This document shows, one piece after another, positions 56,671 through 64,000 of a stretch of DNA of 64,000 nt. The notes beneath the pieces were generated by a model. That model was not told the DNA's origin. It was given only the letters and a program-made list of their open reading frames with translations, and searched no databases. Source of the DNA: Tenacibaculum singaporense (GTDB lineage Bacteria; Bacteroidota; Bacteroidia; Flavobacteriales; Flavobacteriaceae). How positions within the stretch are numbered: position 1 is the stretch's first letter; every line of letters starts with the position of its first letter. A program made the translations under genes and the position numbers. The stretch covers positions 124,001 through 188,000 of the forward strand of contig NZ_CP032548.1 in the NCBI RefSeq assembly GCF_003867015.1, written 5' to 3'.

Positions 56671-57207
56671 ATGAAAGACTTAAAACAATTCAACATACCT
56701 TTTGTAGGTTTAAAAGAAGGAAGTCATTTGTTTGAATATCAAATTGACAAAACGTTCTTTGAAGCATTTCAGTTTGACGAGTTTAACAACGCTAACATAA
56801 AAGCTGATATTACATTTGTTAAAAAAAGCACTTTATTAGAGCTAGCTTTTAACATAAGCGGAACAGTTAATGTTCCTTGTGATATTACCAATGAGTTATT
56901 TGATTTACCAATCAATGGTAATTTAGATTTAGTTGTTAAGTTTGGACCTGAGTTTAATGATGAACACGATGAAATCTTGATACTTCCACATGAAGCCTAT
57001 CAAGTAAATGTTGCTCAATATATATATGAGTTAATTGTGTTATCAGTACCGAGCAAAAGAGTACGCCCAAATGTTATTGATGGTAGTATGCAATCGGATG
57101 CTTTAAGAAAATTAGAGGAATTAAAAATAAACGAAGAAAAAACTGTTGAAGAAACATCAACAGACCCTAGATGGGATAAATTAAAGGATTTACTAACAGA
57201 TAAATAA
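56671..57207 (+). CDS. YceD/DUF177 family protein
   Basis: 178 aa. DUF177 features: [16 protein letters not shown], with only one of the usual cysteines, DLVVKFG, and the C-terminal [13 protein letters not shown]. In bacteria this gene almost always precedes rpmF and is linked to 23S rRNA/ribosome accumulation. Here it lies 8 nt before rpmF and is probably co-transcribed. Confidence 0.92.
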   Translation: MKDLKQFNIPFVGLKEGSHLFEYQIDKTFFEAFQFDEFNNANIKADITFVKKSTLLELAFNISGTVNVPCDITNELFDLPINGNLDLVVKFGPEFNDEHDEILILPHEAYQVNVAQYIYELIVLSVPSKRVRPNVIDGSMQSDALRKLEELKINEEKTVEETSTDPRWDKLKDLLTDK

Positions 57208-57215
57208 GACATAAA

Positions 57216-57410
57216 ATGGCACATCCAAAGAGAAAAATATCTAAAACTAGAAGAGATAAAAGAAGAACTCACTATAAAGCTTCTGTACCTCAAATAGCTG
57301 TTGATCCTACAACTGGAGAAGCTCATTTATACCACAGAGCTCACTGGCATGAAGGAAAACTTTATTACAGAGGTCAAGTAGTATTAGAAAGTGCTGCTGC
57401 TGAGGCTTAA
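57216..57410 (+). CDS. rpmF: 50S ribosomal protein L32
   Basis: 64 aa: [22 protein letters not shown] is the invariant L32 start, followed by HRAHW. The zinc-binding cysteines of some L32 proteins are absent, so this is the Zn-independent (C-minus) type, usual in this phylum. It is followed by a strong terminator before fabH. Confidence 0.97.
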   Translation: MAHPKRKISKTRRDKRRTHYKASVPQIAVDPTTGEAHLYHRAHWHEGKLYYRGQVVLESAAAEA

Positions 57411-57428
57411 AAACTAGTTTAAAAAATT

Positions 57429-57457
57429 AAAAAACCCTCTACTTTGAGGGTTTTTTT
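57429..57457 (+). terminator. rpmF terminator
   Basis: AAAAAACCCTC / GAGGGTTTTTT stem with short loop and T7 tract, 19 nt after the rpmF stop. Confidence 0.88.
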
Positions 57458-57560
57458 ATGTTTTTACATCAAAAAATACTCTTTTTGATGTTTTTTTCCA
57501 TAAAAAAGTGAAATAATTTTCATTACTTTGAAAACTCGTTTTACTACAAAACAAACAACT

Positions 57561-58556
57561 ATGACTAAAATAACTGCAGCTATAACAGCGGTAGGAAAAT
57601 ATATTCCAGAATATGCTCTAACTAACAAGGAGCTAGAGACAATGGTAGACACCAATGATGAGTGGATTACTACGAGAACAGGAATCAAAGAAAGAAGGAT
57701 TTTAAAAGGCGAAGGTCTTGGAACTTCTTTCATGGCAATAAAAGCAGCAGAAGATTTACTTCAAAAATCAAATACAAACCCTGAAGATATCGACATGGTT
57801 ATTGTAGCAACTGCTACTCCAGATATGCCTGTAGCTTCAACAGCAGCTTATACAGCTTCTAAAATAGGAGCCGTAAATGCTTTTTCTTATGATTTACAAG
57901 CGGCTTGCTCTAGTTTTTTATACGGTATGTCAACTGCCTCTAGTTATATTGAAAGCGGGAGATATAAAAAAGTATTGTTAATTGGTGCCGATAAAATGTC
58001 ATCAATTATTGATTATAGCGATAGAGCTACTTGTATCATCTTTGGAGATGGGGCAGGTGCTGTTTTATTTGAACCTAATAACGACGGTTTAGGGTTACAA
58101 GATGAGTATTTAAGAAGCGACGGAATTGGTCGAGAATTCTTAAAAATCGATGCAGGTGGATCAATTTTACCAGCATCAGAAGACACTGTTAAAAGCAAGC
58201 AACATTTTGTTCATCAAGAAGGAAGAACTGTATTTAAGTTTGCTGTTTCTAACATGGCAGATGTTTCTGAAAAAATGTTAACCAGAAACAACTTAACAAA
58301 AGATGACATTCAGTGGTTAGTACCACACCAAGCTAATAAAAGAATCATCGAAGCTACTGCTAATAGAGTAGGCTTAGAAGATGATAAAGTAATGATGAAT
58401 ATTCATAAGTACGGAAATACTACTTCTGCTACTTTACCGTTGTTACTTGCTGACTATGAAAAAGAGTTGAAAAAAGGAGATAATTTAATTTTTGCCGCAT
58501 TTGGTGGGGGCTTCACATGGGGAGCTATCTACTTAAAATGGGCATATAACTCATAA
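57561..58556 (+). CDS. fabH: Beta-ketoacyl-ACP synthase III
   Basis: 331 aa from the ATG at 57561. An upstream TTG (57528) adds 11 residues with no FabH similarity and overlaps a promoter-like TTACTTTG. The catalytic triad is visible: Cys about 114 in LQAACSSFLYG, His in WLVPHQANKRI, Asn in HKYGNTTSAT. It condenses acetyl-CoA (or a branched acyl-CoA) with malonyl-ACP to start fatty-acid synthesis. It leads the fabH-accB-accC cluster. Confidence 0.95.
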   Translation: MTKITAAITAVGKYIPEYALTNKELETMVDTNDEWITTRTGIKERRILKGEGLGTSFMAIKAAEDLLQKSNTNPEDIDMVIVATATPDMPVASTAAYTASKIGAVNAFSYDLQAACSSFLYGMSTASSYIESGRYKKVLLIGADKMSSIIDYSDRATCIIFGDGAGAVLFEPNNDGLGLQDEYLRSDGIGREFLKIDAGGSILPASEDTVKSKQHFVHQEGRTVFKFAVSNMADVSEKMLTRNNLTKDDIQWLVPHQANKRIIEATANRVGLEDDKVMMNIHKYGNTTSATLPLLLADYEKELKKGDNLIFAAFGGGFTWGAIYLKWAYNS

Positions 58557-58579
58557 CTAAACAACTAAAATTTAGGAAA

Positions 58580-59062
58580 ATGGACATTAAAGAAATTCAA
58601 AGTCTTATAAAGTTTGTAGCTAAGTCAGGTGCAAGTGAAGTAAAGCTAGAAATGGAAGATATTAAAATCACCATTAAAACTGGAAGTGACACTCCTGAAA
58701 CTACTATTATTCAAGCTCCTGCTCCAGCAGCAGCTCCACAAATGATAACTCCTGCCCCTGTTGCACAACCGGCTACACCAGCTGCAGCCCCAGTAGCAGC
58801 TGAATCTACAGACGACTCAAAATACGTAACTATAAAATCACCTATCATAGGTACTTTCTACAGAAAACCTTCTCCAGATAAACCTAATTTTGCTGAAGTA
58901 GGAACAGAAGTAAAAGTTGGTGATACTGTTTGTATCATCGAAGCAATGAAATTATTTAACGAAATTGAATCAGAAGTATCTGGTAAAATAGTTAAAGTAT
59001 TAGTGGATGATTCTTCTCCAGTAGAATTTGATCAACCATTATTTTTAGTAGACCCATCATAA
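58580..59062 (+). CDS. accB: Acetyl-CoA carboxylase biotin carboxyl carrier protein
   Basis: 160 aa. A short N-terminal helix (IKEIQSLIKFVAKSGASEVKLE), an Ala/Pro-rich swinging linker (about 50-80), and a biotinyl domain with the EAMKLFNEI target Lys plus the IGTFYRKPSPDKPNF thumb. It carries CO2 between AccC and the AccAD transferase. 23 nt after fabH, 87 nt before accC. Confidence 0.96.
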   Translation: MDIKEIQSLIKFVAKSGASEVKLEMEDIKITIKTGSDTPETTIIQAPAPAAAPQMITPAPVAQPATPAAAPVAAESTDDSKYVTIKSPIIGTFYRKPSPDKPNFAEVGTEVKVGDTVCIIEAMKLFNEIESEVSGKIVKVLVDDSSPVEFDQPLFLVDPS

Positions 59063-59149
59063 TTTTTGGTTTAGAAGTTTTAAGTTTAGAAGTTTAGCTA
59101 TGCTAAACTCTTAAACAACTAAACCCAATAAACTCATAAACTAAAAGAC

Positions 59150-60490
59150 ATGTTTAAAAAGATATTAATTGCCAATAGAGGCGAAATCGCGCTACGTGTA
59201 ATTAGAACCTGTAAAGAGATGGGGATAAAAACAGTAGCTGTTTATTCTAAAGCAGATGCTGAAAGCTTACACGTACGATTTGCTGATGAAGCGGTGTGTA
59301 TTGGACCTGCTCCAAGTAGCGAGTCTTATTTAAAAATGGATCGCATCATAGCAGCTGCAGAGATTACAAACGCTGACGGAATTCACCCAGGATATGGTTT
59401 CTTAGCAGAAAACGCTAAATTCTCAAAACTATGTGAAGAGCACGAAATTAAGTTTATCGGAGCTTCTCCTGAGATGATTGATAAAATGGGAGACAAAGCG
59501 AACGCTAAAGCTACCATGAAAGCTGCTGGAGTACCGTGTGTACCAGGTAGTGACGGTGTAATTACCACATTTGAAGAATGTGAAAAAGTCGCTGTAGAAA
59601 CAGGATACCCTGTAATGTTAAAAGCATCTGCCGGTGGTGGTGGTAAAGGTATGCGTGCTGTTTGGAAAGCTGAAGATTTAAAAGATGCTTGGGATTCTGC
59701 TAGACAAGAATCTAAAGCTGCTTTTGGAAATGACGATATGTATATGGAGAAGTTAATTGAAGAACCTCGCCATATTGAAATCCAAGTAGTAGGTGATGCT
59801 TATGGTAAAGCTTGTCACTTATCTGAAAGAGATTGTTCAGTTCAACGTCGTCACCAAAAATTAACTGAGGAAACTCCTTCTCCATTCATGACAGAAGAAT
59901 TACGTGATGCTATGGGAGCTGCTGCTGTAAAAGCTGCTGAATATATTAAGTATGAAGGTGCTGGTACAGTTGAGTTCTTAGTAGACAAACATCGTAACTT
60001 CTACTTTATGGAGATGAATACTCGTATTCAGGTAGAGCATCCAATTACTGAAGAAGTTGTAGACTACGATTTAATTCGTGAACAAATTTTAGTTGCGGCT
60101 GGTGTGCCAATTTCTGGTAAAAACTACAAGCCACAATTACACTCAATTGAATGTAGAATTAATGCAGAAGATCCTTATAACGGATTTAGACCTGCTCCAG
60201 GAAAAATAACCTCTTATCATGCTCCAGGTGGTCATGGTGTTCGTATCGATACTCACGTATATGCAGGATATATGATTCCACCAAACTACGATTCAATGAT
60301 TTCTAAGTTAATTGTTACTGCACAAACTCGTGAAGAAGCGATTAACAAAATGAAACGTGCATTAGATGAGTATGTTATTGAAGGTGTAAAAACAACAATT
60401 CCTTTCCACAGACAATTAATGGATCATCCAGATTACGTAGCGGGTAATTATACCACTAAGTTCATGGAAGATTTTGAAATGGAATCATAA
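59150..60490 (+). CDS. accC: Acetyl-CoA carboxylase biotin carboxylase subunit
   Basis: 446 aa ATP-grasp enzyme: [24 protein letters not shown] start, [13 protein letters not shown], glycine-rich ATP loop [37 protein letters not shown] with the active-site residues, and FRPAPGKI. It carboxylates the biotin on AccB. The preceding 87-bp gap contains a small AGTTTAGC/GCTAAACT hairpin near 59088-59107 that could modulate accB-accC expression. Confidence 0.96.
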   Translation: MFKKILIANRGEIALRVIRTCKEMGIKTVAVYSKADAESLHVRFADEAVCIGPAPSSESYLKMDRIIAAAEITNADGIHPGYGFLAENAKFSKLCEEHEIKFIGASPEMIDKMGDKANAKATMKAAGVPCVPGSDGVITTFEECEKVAVETGYPVMLKASAGGGGKGMRAVWKAEDLKDAWDSARQESKAAFGNDDMYMEKLIEEPRHIEIQVVGDAYGKACHLSERDCSVQRRHQKLTEETPSPFMTEELRDAMGAAAVKAAEYIKYEGAGTVEFLVDKHRNFYFMEMNTRIQVEHPITEEVVDYDLIREQILVAAGVPISGKNYKPQLHSIECRINAEDPYNGFRPAPGKITSYHAPGGHGVRIDTHVYAGYMIPPNYDSMISKLIVTAQTREEAINKMKRALDEYVIEGVKTTIPFHRQLMDHPDYVAGNYTTKFMEDFEMES

Positions 60491-60508
60491 CATATTTCAA
60501 CATAGAAT

Positions 60509-60541
60509 AAAAAATCAGTGAGTAACTTCACTGATTTTTTT
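60509..60541 (+). terminator. accC terminator
   Basis: AAAAATCAGTGA / TCACTGATTTTT stem around GTAACT, ending in a T-tract, about 20 nt after accC. Confidence 0.88.
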
Positions 60542-60559
60542 ATTTCATAAATTCGCATA

Positions 60560-61798
60560 ATGAATTTCTTATACAATTTACTTCTTTCTATAGTATCAGT
60601 TCTACTTCCGTTTATGGCTTTATTCAACAAAAAGATAAAGTTATTTTATGAAGGAAGAAAAGAAACATTTTCAAGACTAGACAGTATTTCCAAAACTGAT
60701 AAAGTAATTTGGTTTCATGCTGCTTCTTTAGGGGAATTTGAACAAGGAAGACCTATTATTGAAGAGTTAAAGCAGCTTTATACAGGTTACAAAATAGTTG
60801 TTACTTTTTTCTCTCCTTCTGGTTATGAAATCAGAAAAAACTATCCATTAGCTGATGTTATTTGCTATTTACCATTAGACACAAAATCGAACGTTAAAAA
60901 ATTCATCAAAAAAGTACATCCAGATATGGCTATTATGATAAAGTATGAGTTTTGGCCTAATCTTCTTTCAGAATTAAAAAAACATAATGTTCCTACGATT
61001 TTAATTTCAGGAATTTTCAGAAAAAAACAATCCTTTTTTAAATGGCATGGAGGTTTTATACGTAATAAACTAATGGCTTTTAATCACTTTTTTGTACAAA
61101 ACAAAACTTCTAAAGACTTATTAAATTCTATTAATTTTAATAACGTAACCATTGCTGGTGATACGCGATTTGACCGTGTATACGATATTTTACAAAAAAA
61201 TAACTCTTTAGATTTTATTACTGAATTTAAAAATAATTATTACACTGTTGTTGCGGGAAGTACTTGGAAAGAAGACGAAGAACTTATTGTAGATTATATA
61301 AATAATCATGCTTCCAGTGATGAAAAATTTATCATTGCCCCACATAACATTCAAAGAAAGCAAATTAAAGAATTACAAGATTCTATCAACAAAAAAACTG
61401 CTCTTTACTCTGAAAAAGTAAACAAAGAGTTATCAGAATATCAAGTTTTTATCATTGACACTATTGGCTTACTTACCAAAATATATTCATACGCTGATGT
61501 TGCCTATGTAGGAGGTGGTTTAGCTACGGGTTTACACAATATTTTAGAACCTGCCACATATGGTATTCCTGTTGTTTTTGGTGGTAACAAATACAGCAAA
61601 TTCCAAGAAGCAGTTGATTTACTTAAAATTGGTGGTGCAAAAACCGTTATAAATACTAACGATTTTTCTAGTAATTTTGCTTTATTGAAATCAGGCAAAA
61701 AACTAAGACAGCAAATGGGGGAAGTTAACCACAATTACATTTTAAAAAATGTAGGGGCAACAAAAACCATTATCACTTATTTAAAAAATATATTATAA
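60560..61798 (+). CDS. waaA: 3-deoxy-D-manno-octulosonic acid (Kdo) transferase
   Basis: 412 aa. An N-terminal membrane anchor (LLLSIVSVLLPFMALF) and a GT-B glycosyltransferase with WaaA motifs: FHAASLGEFEQGRPII (catalytic Glu), MIKYEFWPNLL, NVTIAGDTRFDRVY, APHNIQRKQI, YVGGGLATGLHNILEPA. It adds Kdo to lipid A precursor at the inner leaflet. The stop overlaps the ATG of the next gene by one base (TAATG), so the sulfur-transport pair may be translationally coupled to it. Confidence 0.94.
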   Translation: MNFLYNLLLSIVSVLLPFMALFNKKIKLFYEGRKETFSRLDSISKTDKVIWFHAASLGEFEQGRPIIEELKQLYTGYKIVVTFFSPSGYEIRKNYPLADVICYLPLDTKSNVKKFIKKVHPDMAIMIKYEFWPNLLSELKKHNVPTILISGIFRKKQSFFKWHGGFIRNKLMAFNHFFVQNKTSKDLLNSINFNNVTIAGDTRFDRVYDILQKNNSLDFITEFKNNYYTVVAGSTWKEDEELIVDYINNHASSDEKFIIAPHNIQRKQIKELQDSINKKTALYSEKVNKELSEYQVFIIDTIGLLTKIYSYADVAYVGGGLATGLHNILEPATYGIPVVFGGNKYSKFQEAVDLLKIGGAKTVINTNDFSSNFALLKSGKKLRQQMGEVNHNYILKNVGATKTIITYLKNIL

Positions 61799-62358
61799 TG
61801 GATTTTATATTACAACCTTGGCCTTGGTATGTATCTGGGCCACTTATAGCTATCGTACTTTTCTTGTTTTTTTACTTCGGAAAAAACTTTGGTGTATCAA
61901 CAAACTTAGAAACTATGTGTACCATGGCTGGCGCTGGTAAAGTATCAGACTATTTTAAAAAAGATTGGAAAGAACGTGACTGGGCCATTATCTTTTTAGT
62001 TGGTTTATTAATTGGAGGATATATAGCTATTAACTATTTATCTGCAACACCTGGAATTGATTTAAACCCTACCACTGTTAACGAATTAGCAGAATTAGGT
62101 TTTGCTGAAGCAGGAAAAACCTATGTACCAAATGAAATCTTTAGTATTGATAATATGTTAACCCTAAAAGGCTTTGCTATTTTATTAATTGCAGGACTTT
62201 TAATTGGTTTTGGAACTCGTTACGCAGATGGTTGTACTTCAGGGCACGCAATTACAGGATTAAGCAGCTTTCAATTACCTTCTTTAATTGCTGTGGTTGG
62301 TTTTTTTATTGGTGGTTTAATAATGATCTGGGTACTGTTCCCTCTAATATTTGGTTAA
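61798..62358 (+). CDS. YeeE/YedE-family sulfur-compound transporter, first half
   Basis: 186 aa, about five membrane helices. Signature cysteines: NLETMCTMAGAG and the YADGCTSGHAITG motif of YeeE/YedE (thiosulfate uptake) proteins. In many Bacteroidota the ~350-aa YeeE fold is split into two adjacent genes, as here. Imports thiosulfate or a related sulfur species (by family). Confidence 0.88.
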   Translation: MDFILQPWPWYVSGPLIAIVLFLFFYFGKNFGVSTNLETMCTMAGAGKVSDYFKKDWKERDWAIIFLVGLLIGGYIAINYLSATPGIDLNPTTVNELAELGFAEAGKTYVPNEIFSIDNMLTLKGFAILLIAGLLIGFGTRYADGCTSGHAITGLSSFQLPSLIAVVGFFIGGLIMIWVLFPLIFG

Positions 62359-62359
62359 G

Positions 62360-62773
62360 ATGAAGAATTTGAAATTTTTAGTTATTGGAATAGTTTTCGG
62401 AATTATTTTATCAAAATCAGAAGCGGTTTCTTGGTATCGAATTTATGAGATGTTCAAGTTTCAATCATTTCATATGTATGGTATTATTGGTTCTGCCGTA
62501 GCCCTCTCTGCTGTATTTATGTACTTCTTTAAAACTGGGAAAGTTAAAGATTACTTAGGTAACCAAATTAATATTAAAGAAAAGAAAAAAGGTTTCATTA
62601 GAACTTTAGTTGGAGGCACTATCTTCGGTTTAGGTTGGGCACTAGCAGGCGCTTGTCCTGCCCCTATTCTTGTTTTGATTGGACAAGGAACAATCCCAAT
62701 GATTATTGTGCTCTTAGGAGCTCTTATAGGAGCTTTTATTTATGGTGTATTAAGTAAGAAATTACCTAATTAA
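62360..62773 (+). CDS. YeeE/YedE-family sulfur-compound transporter, second half (DUF6691-type)
   Basis: 137 aa from the ATG at 62360; a TTG nine bases earlier lies inside the previous gene. About four membrane helices. The motif GLGWALAGACPAPILVLIGQG carries the conserved GxCP-type cysteine that pairs with GCTSGHA of the partner. It starts one base after the stop of the first half, so the two subunits are made together and probably form one channel. Confidence 0.88.
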   Translation: MKNLKFLVIGIVFGIILSKSEAVSWYRIYEMFKFQSFHMYGIIGSAVALSAVFMYFFKTGKVKDYLGNQINIKEKKKGFIRTLVGGTIFGLGWALAGACPAPILVLIGQGTIPMIIVLLGALIGAFIYGVLSKKLPN

Positions 62774-63162
62774 ATATTTTTTCTAACTATTCTTTTCTTG
62801 TTTAATTATTTCGCTTAAATGAATAGTTATGTCTTTTTTGCTACTTCTCTCTATAATACCAATTAAATAGTATCTAAAACTCATAATTGATAGCCTAAAA
62901 GCTAAACAAGTCTCTTAACTAGGAGTAGTTTTCCTTTTAGAAATGTTAAAATTATGTTATAATTTATCACATCTAGATTTGTTTTGGCTTTATATCCTAA
63001 ATTGAAGTTTTTTGAAAAATTTGAGTTACACTATACCTCAATTTTCATCAATTACCTAAAACCTAAATTATCTAAAAAAACTAAATTCTTTCGCGAAGAA
63101 TAGACACAAACTGCAAGTGTCTTTAAATGATTGCAGCTTTACAAATACTTAATTTTTATATT
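62774..63162 (+). other. Intergenic region upstream of the cysteine-rich peptide
   Basis: 389 bp, A+T-rich, without a gene. Near 63101-63121 GACAC/GTGTC arms enclose AAACTGCAA (small hairpin). No clear TAnnTTTG promoter for the peptide gene can be picked. There is no obvious terminator behind the YeeE pair. Confidence 0.35.
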
Positions 63163-63399
63163 ATGAGAAAACAAATTGTAAATGTTGGAAAAGTTTTAAC
63201 AAAAAAGGATCAAAAACAAATTAACGGAGGGCAAGTGCCAGATTATTGTCTTAACAATACTCCTGGCTATAGAGCTGAATGTAGAGAAATTGCATTAAGT
63301 GAATTTATAGCTGGACGTTGCCCAAATTGGGATAATTGCTTTAGCTTACAGCCTACAGGTTGTATTGATATGTGCATGCAAGAACCAGGAGGACTATAA
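63163..63399 (+). CDS. Double-glycine leader peptide with six-cysteine core (bacteriocin-like)
   Basis: 78 aa from the ATG at 63163. An earlier in-frame start at 63127 adds 12 hydrophobic residues and hides the leader. Residues 1-23 form a GG leader (VGKVLTKKDQKQINGG), as in Bacteroidota peptides exported and cleaved by C39-peptidase ABC transporters. The 55-residue core has six cysteines (core positions 6, 17, 30, 36, 44, 48) and ends EPGGL, enough for three disulfides. No transporter, modification enzyme or immunity gene is visible nearby. It is an orphan precursor, possibly a bacteriocin or signal. Confidence 0.75.
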   Translation: MRKQIVNVGKVLTKKDQKQINGGQVPDYCLNNTPGYRAECREIALSEFIAGRCPNWDNCFSLQPTGCIDMCMQEPGGL

Positions 63400-63409
63400 T
63401 TATATCAAT

Positions 63410-63437
63410 AAGTGCTATTCATTTATGAATAGCACTT
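63410..63437. terminator. Terminator after the peptide gene
   Basis: AAGTGCTATTCAT / ATGAATAGCACTT near-perfect inverted repeat with minimal loop, 10 nt after the stop. The following T-tract is short, so it may act on both strands. Confidence 0.65.
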
Positions 63438-63460
63438 TAGATTAATTATGTTATTCTCAG

Positions 63461-64000
63461 TTAATCTTTTAATAGTAAAGGTTCAAACATCTCTGAGTTG
63501 GTATTATCCACCACTTTCCAATTGTAAATTTTAGAAAGTTGGTAAATCTTAGATAATTCTTCAAATAAACGTGTTTTAGCGTCTTCTTGCAGTTTAGATA
63601 CAATAATTGTCGATTTAATCTTTTCAACAGCTTTAGCGTTGAGCTTGTTTAGTTCTTGCTTAGAAAAAGTATTAAACTGACTTTGCTGCAAATCAAAATA
63701 CTTAATATGTGGAGAAATGAGAATTTCTTCTTTAGGTATTTTATTAATGATTATTTGCTTCCCAATACTGTCTATCTGAATATCTAATTTCGATAAATCA
63801 TATCCCACCTCAACTTTGGCATTCACAGAAAGCATTGCTTTTTTCTCAAATGTAAGATATCCATAAAAGTATTTCTTTGCATCTGTAAAGCTATACATTT
63901 CAGAAAAGTTCCCTTCTGAAACTACTAGCTTACTTAAGTTCTGGATTCCGTTTAAAACCACTTGAATTTCTTCTTGCTCGTACTTTTCCTCTTTCTTTCC
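63461..64000 (-). CDS. DUF4230 family protein (partial, N-terminus beyond the window)
   Basis: The frame stays open to the window edge (GKKEEKYEQEEIQVVLNGIQNL), so the start is missing. The visible ~180 residues match the DUF4230 pattern: QNLSKLVVSEGNFSEMY, AMLSVNAKVEVGYDL, IINKIPKEEIL, then a long helical C-terminus (LNKLNAKAVEKIKSTIIVSKL). Members usually have an N-terminal membrane anchor. The function of the family is unknown. Confidence 0.8.
   Translation of the reverse strand, partial: GKKEEKYEQEEIQVVLNGIQNLSKLVVSEGNFSEMYSFTDAKKYFYGYLTFEKKAMLSVNAKVEVGYDLSKLDIQIDSIGKQIIINKIPKEEILISPHIKYFDLQQSQFNTFSKQELNKLNAKAVEKIKSTIIVSKLQEDAKTRLFEELSKIYQLSKIYNWKVVDNTNSEMFEPLLLKD

Overview
The window looks like a chromosome segment of a marine Flavobacteriaceae bacterium (Bacteroidota), in or near Tenacibaculum/Polaribacter. 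This rests on the low G+C, TAnnTTTG-type -7 promoter elements, few Shine-Dalgarno sequences, PorP/SprF and a type IX secretion (T9SS) type-B sorting domain, LytTR signalling pairs, and a YceD/DUF177-rpmF-fabH-accB-accC cluster. The genus is an inference.

Left flank (1-12.8 kb): recX, a LytTR response regulator with its LytS-type kinase, a divergent TonB-type outer-membrane receptor, a tetR-tolC-MFP-RND efflux operon, and a polyprenyl synthase. A CAT-anticodon tRNA gene follows at 12810-12883.

Central island (12864-43772, about 30.9 kb): the tRNA 3' end (12864-12891) is repeated with 26 of 28 bases identical at 43745-43772, directly outside a tyrosine integrase gene (42299-43585). Both inner ends carry the same GGAAAG-N6-GGAAAG motif. 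The span therefore looks like a tRNA-integrated genomic island. It carries a degraded second integrase next to the tRNA; a six-gene curli operon (curlin-like major and minor subunits, csgE, csgF, csgG, and a propeller lipoprotein); a RadC-like gene; and a giant T9SS adhesin with its PorP/SprF and OmpA partners. A mobile-element block closes it: a large winged-helix protein, a hairpin-rich intergenic region, an excisionase-like gene, a CI-like repressor and the integrase. No relaxase or conjugation genes are visible. The adhesin has 37 near-identical tandem copies of a 264-bp (88-aa) unit, with a two-unit alternation and a 12-unit duplication. A single missing base in copy 20 splits it into two reading frames.

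Right flank (43.8-64 kb): a Pycsar-effector-like membrane protein, a PAS sensor with no output domain, a porin-BCCT-universal stress protein operon, and an ATP-cone/PD-(D/E)XK nuclease fusion overlapping a small eRF1-like gene. A decayed usp pseudogene and small hypotheticals come next, then a patatin phospholipase and housekeeping genes (riboflavin synthase, pdxA, DUF177-rpmF-fabH-accB-accC, waaA). Last are two YeeE/YedE-type sulfur transport proteins, a six-cysteine double-glycine leader peptide and a DUF4230 gene cut by the window edge.

The most unusual content is the surface-adhesion island (curli plus giant adhesin in one tRNA-bounded segment), the domain fusions in its CsgE and CsgG, the higher-order repeat structure of the adhesin, and the orphan six-cysteine peptide.
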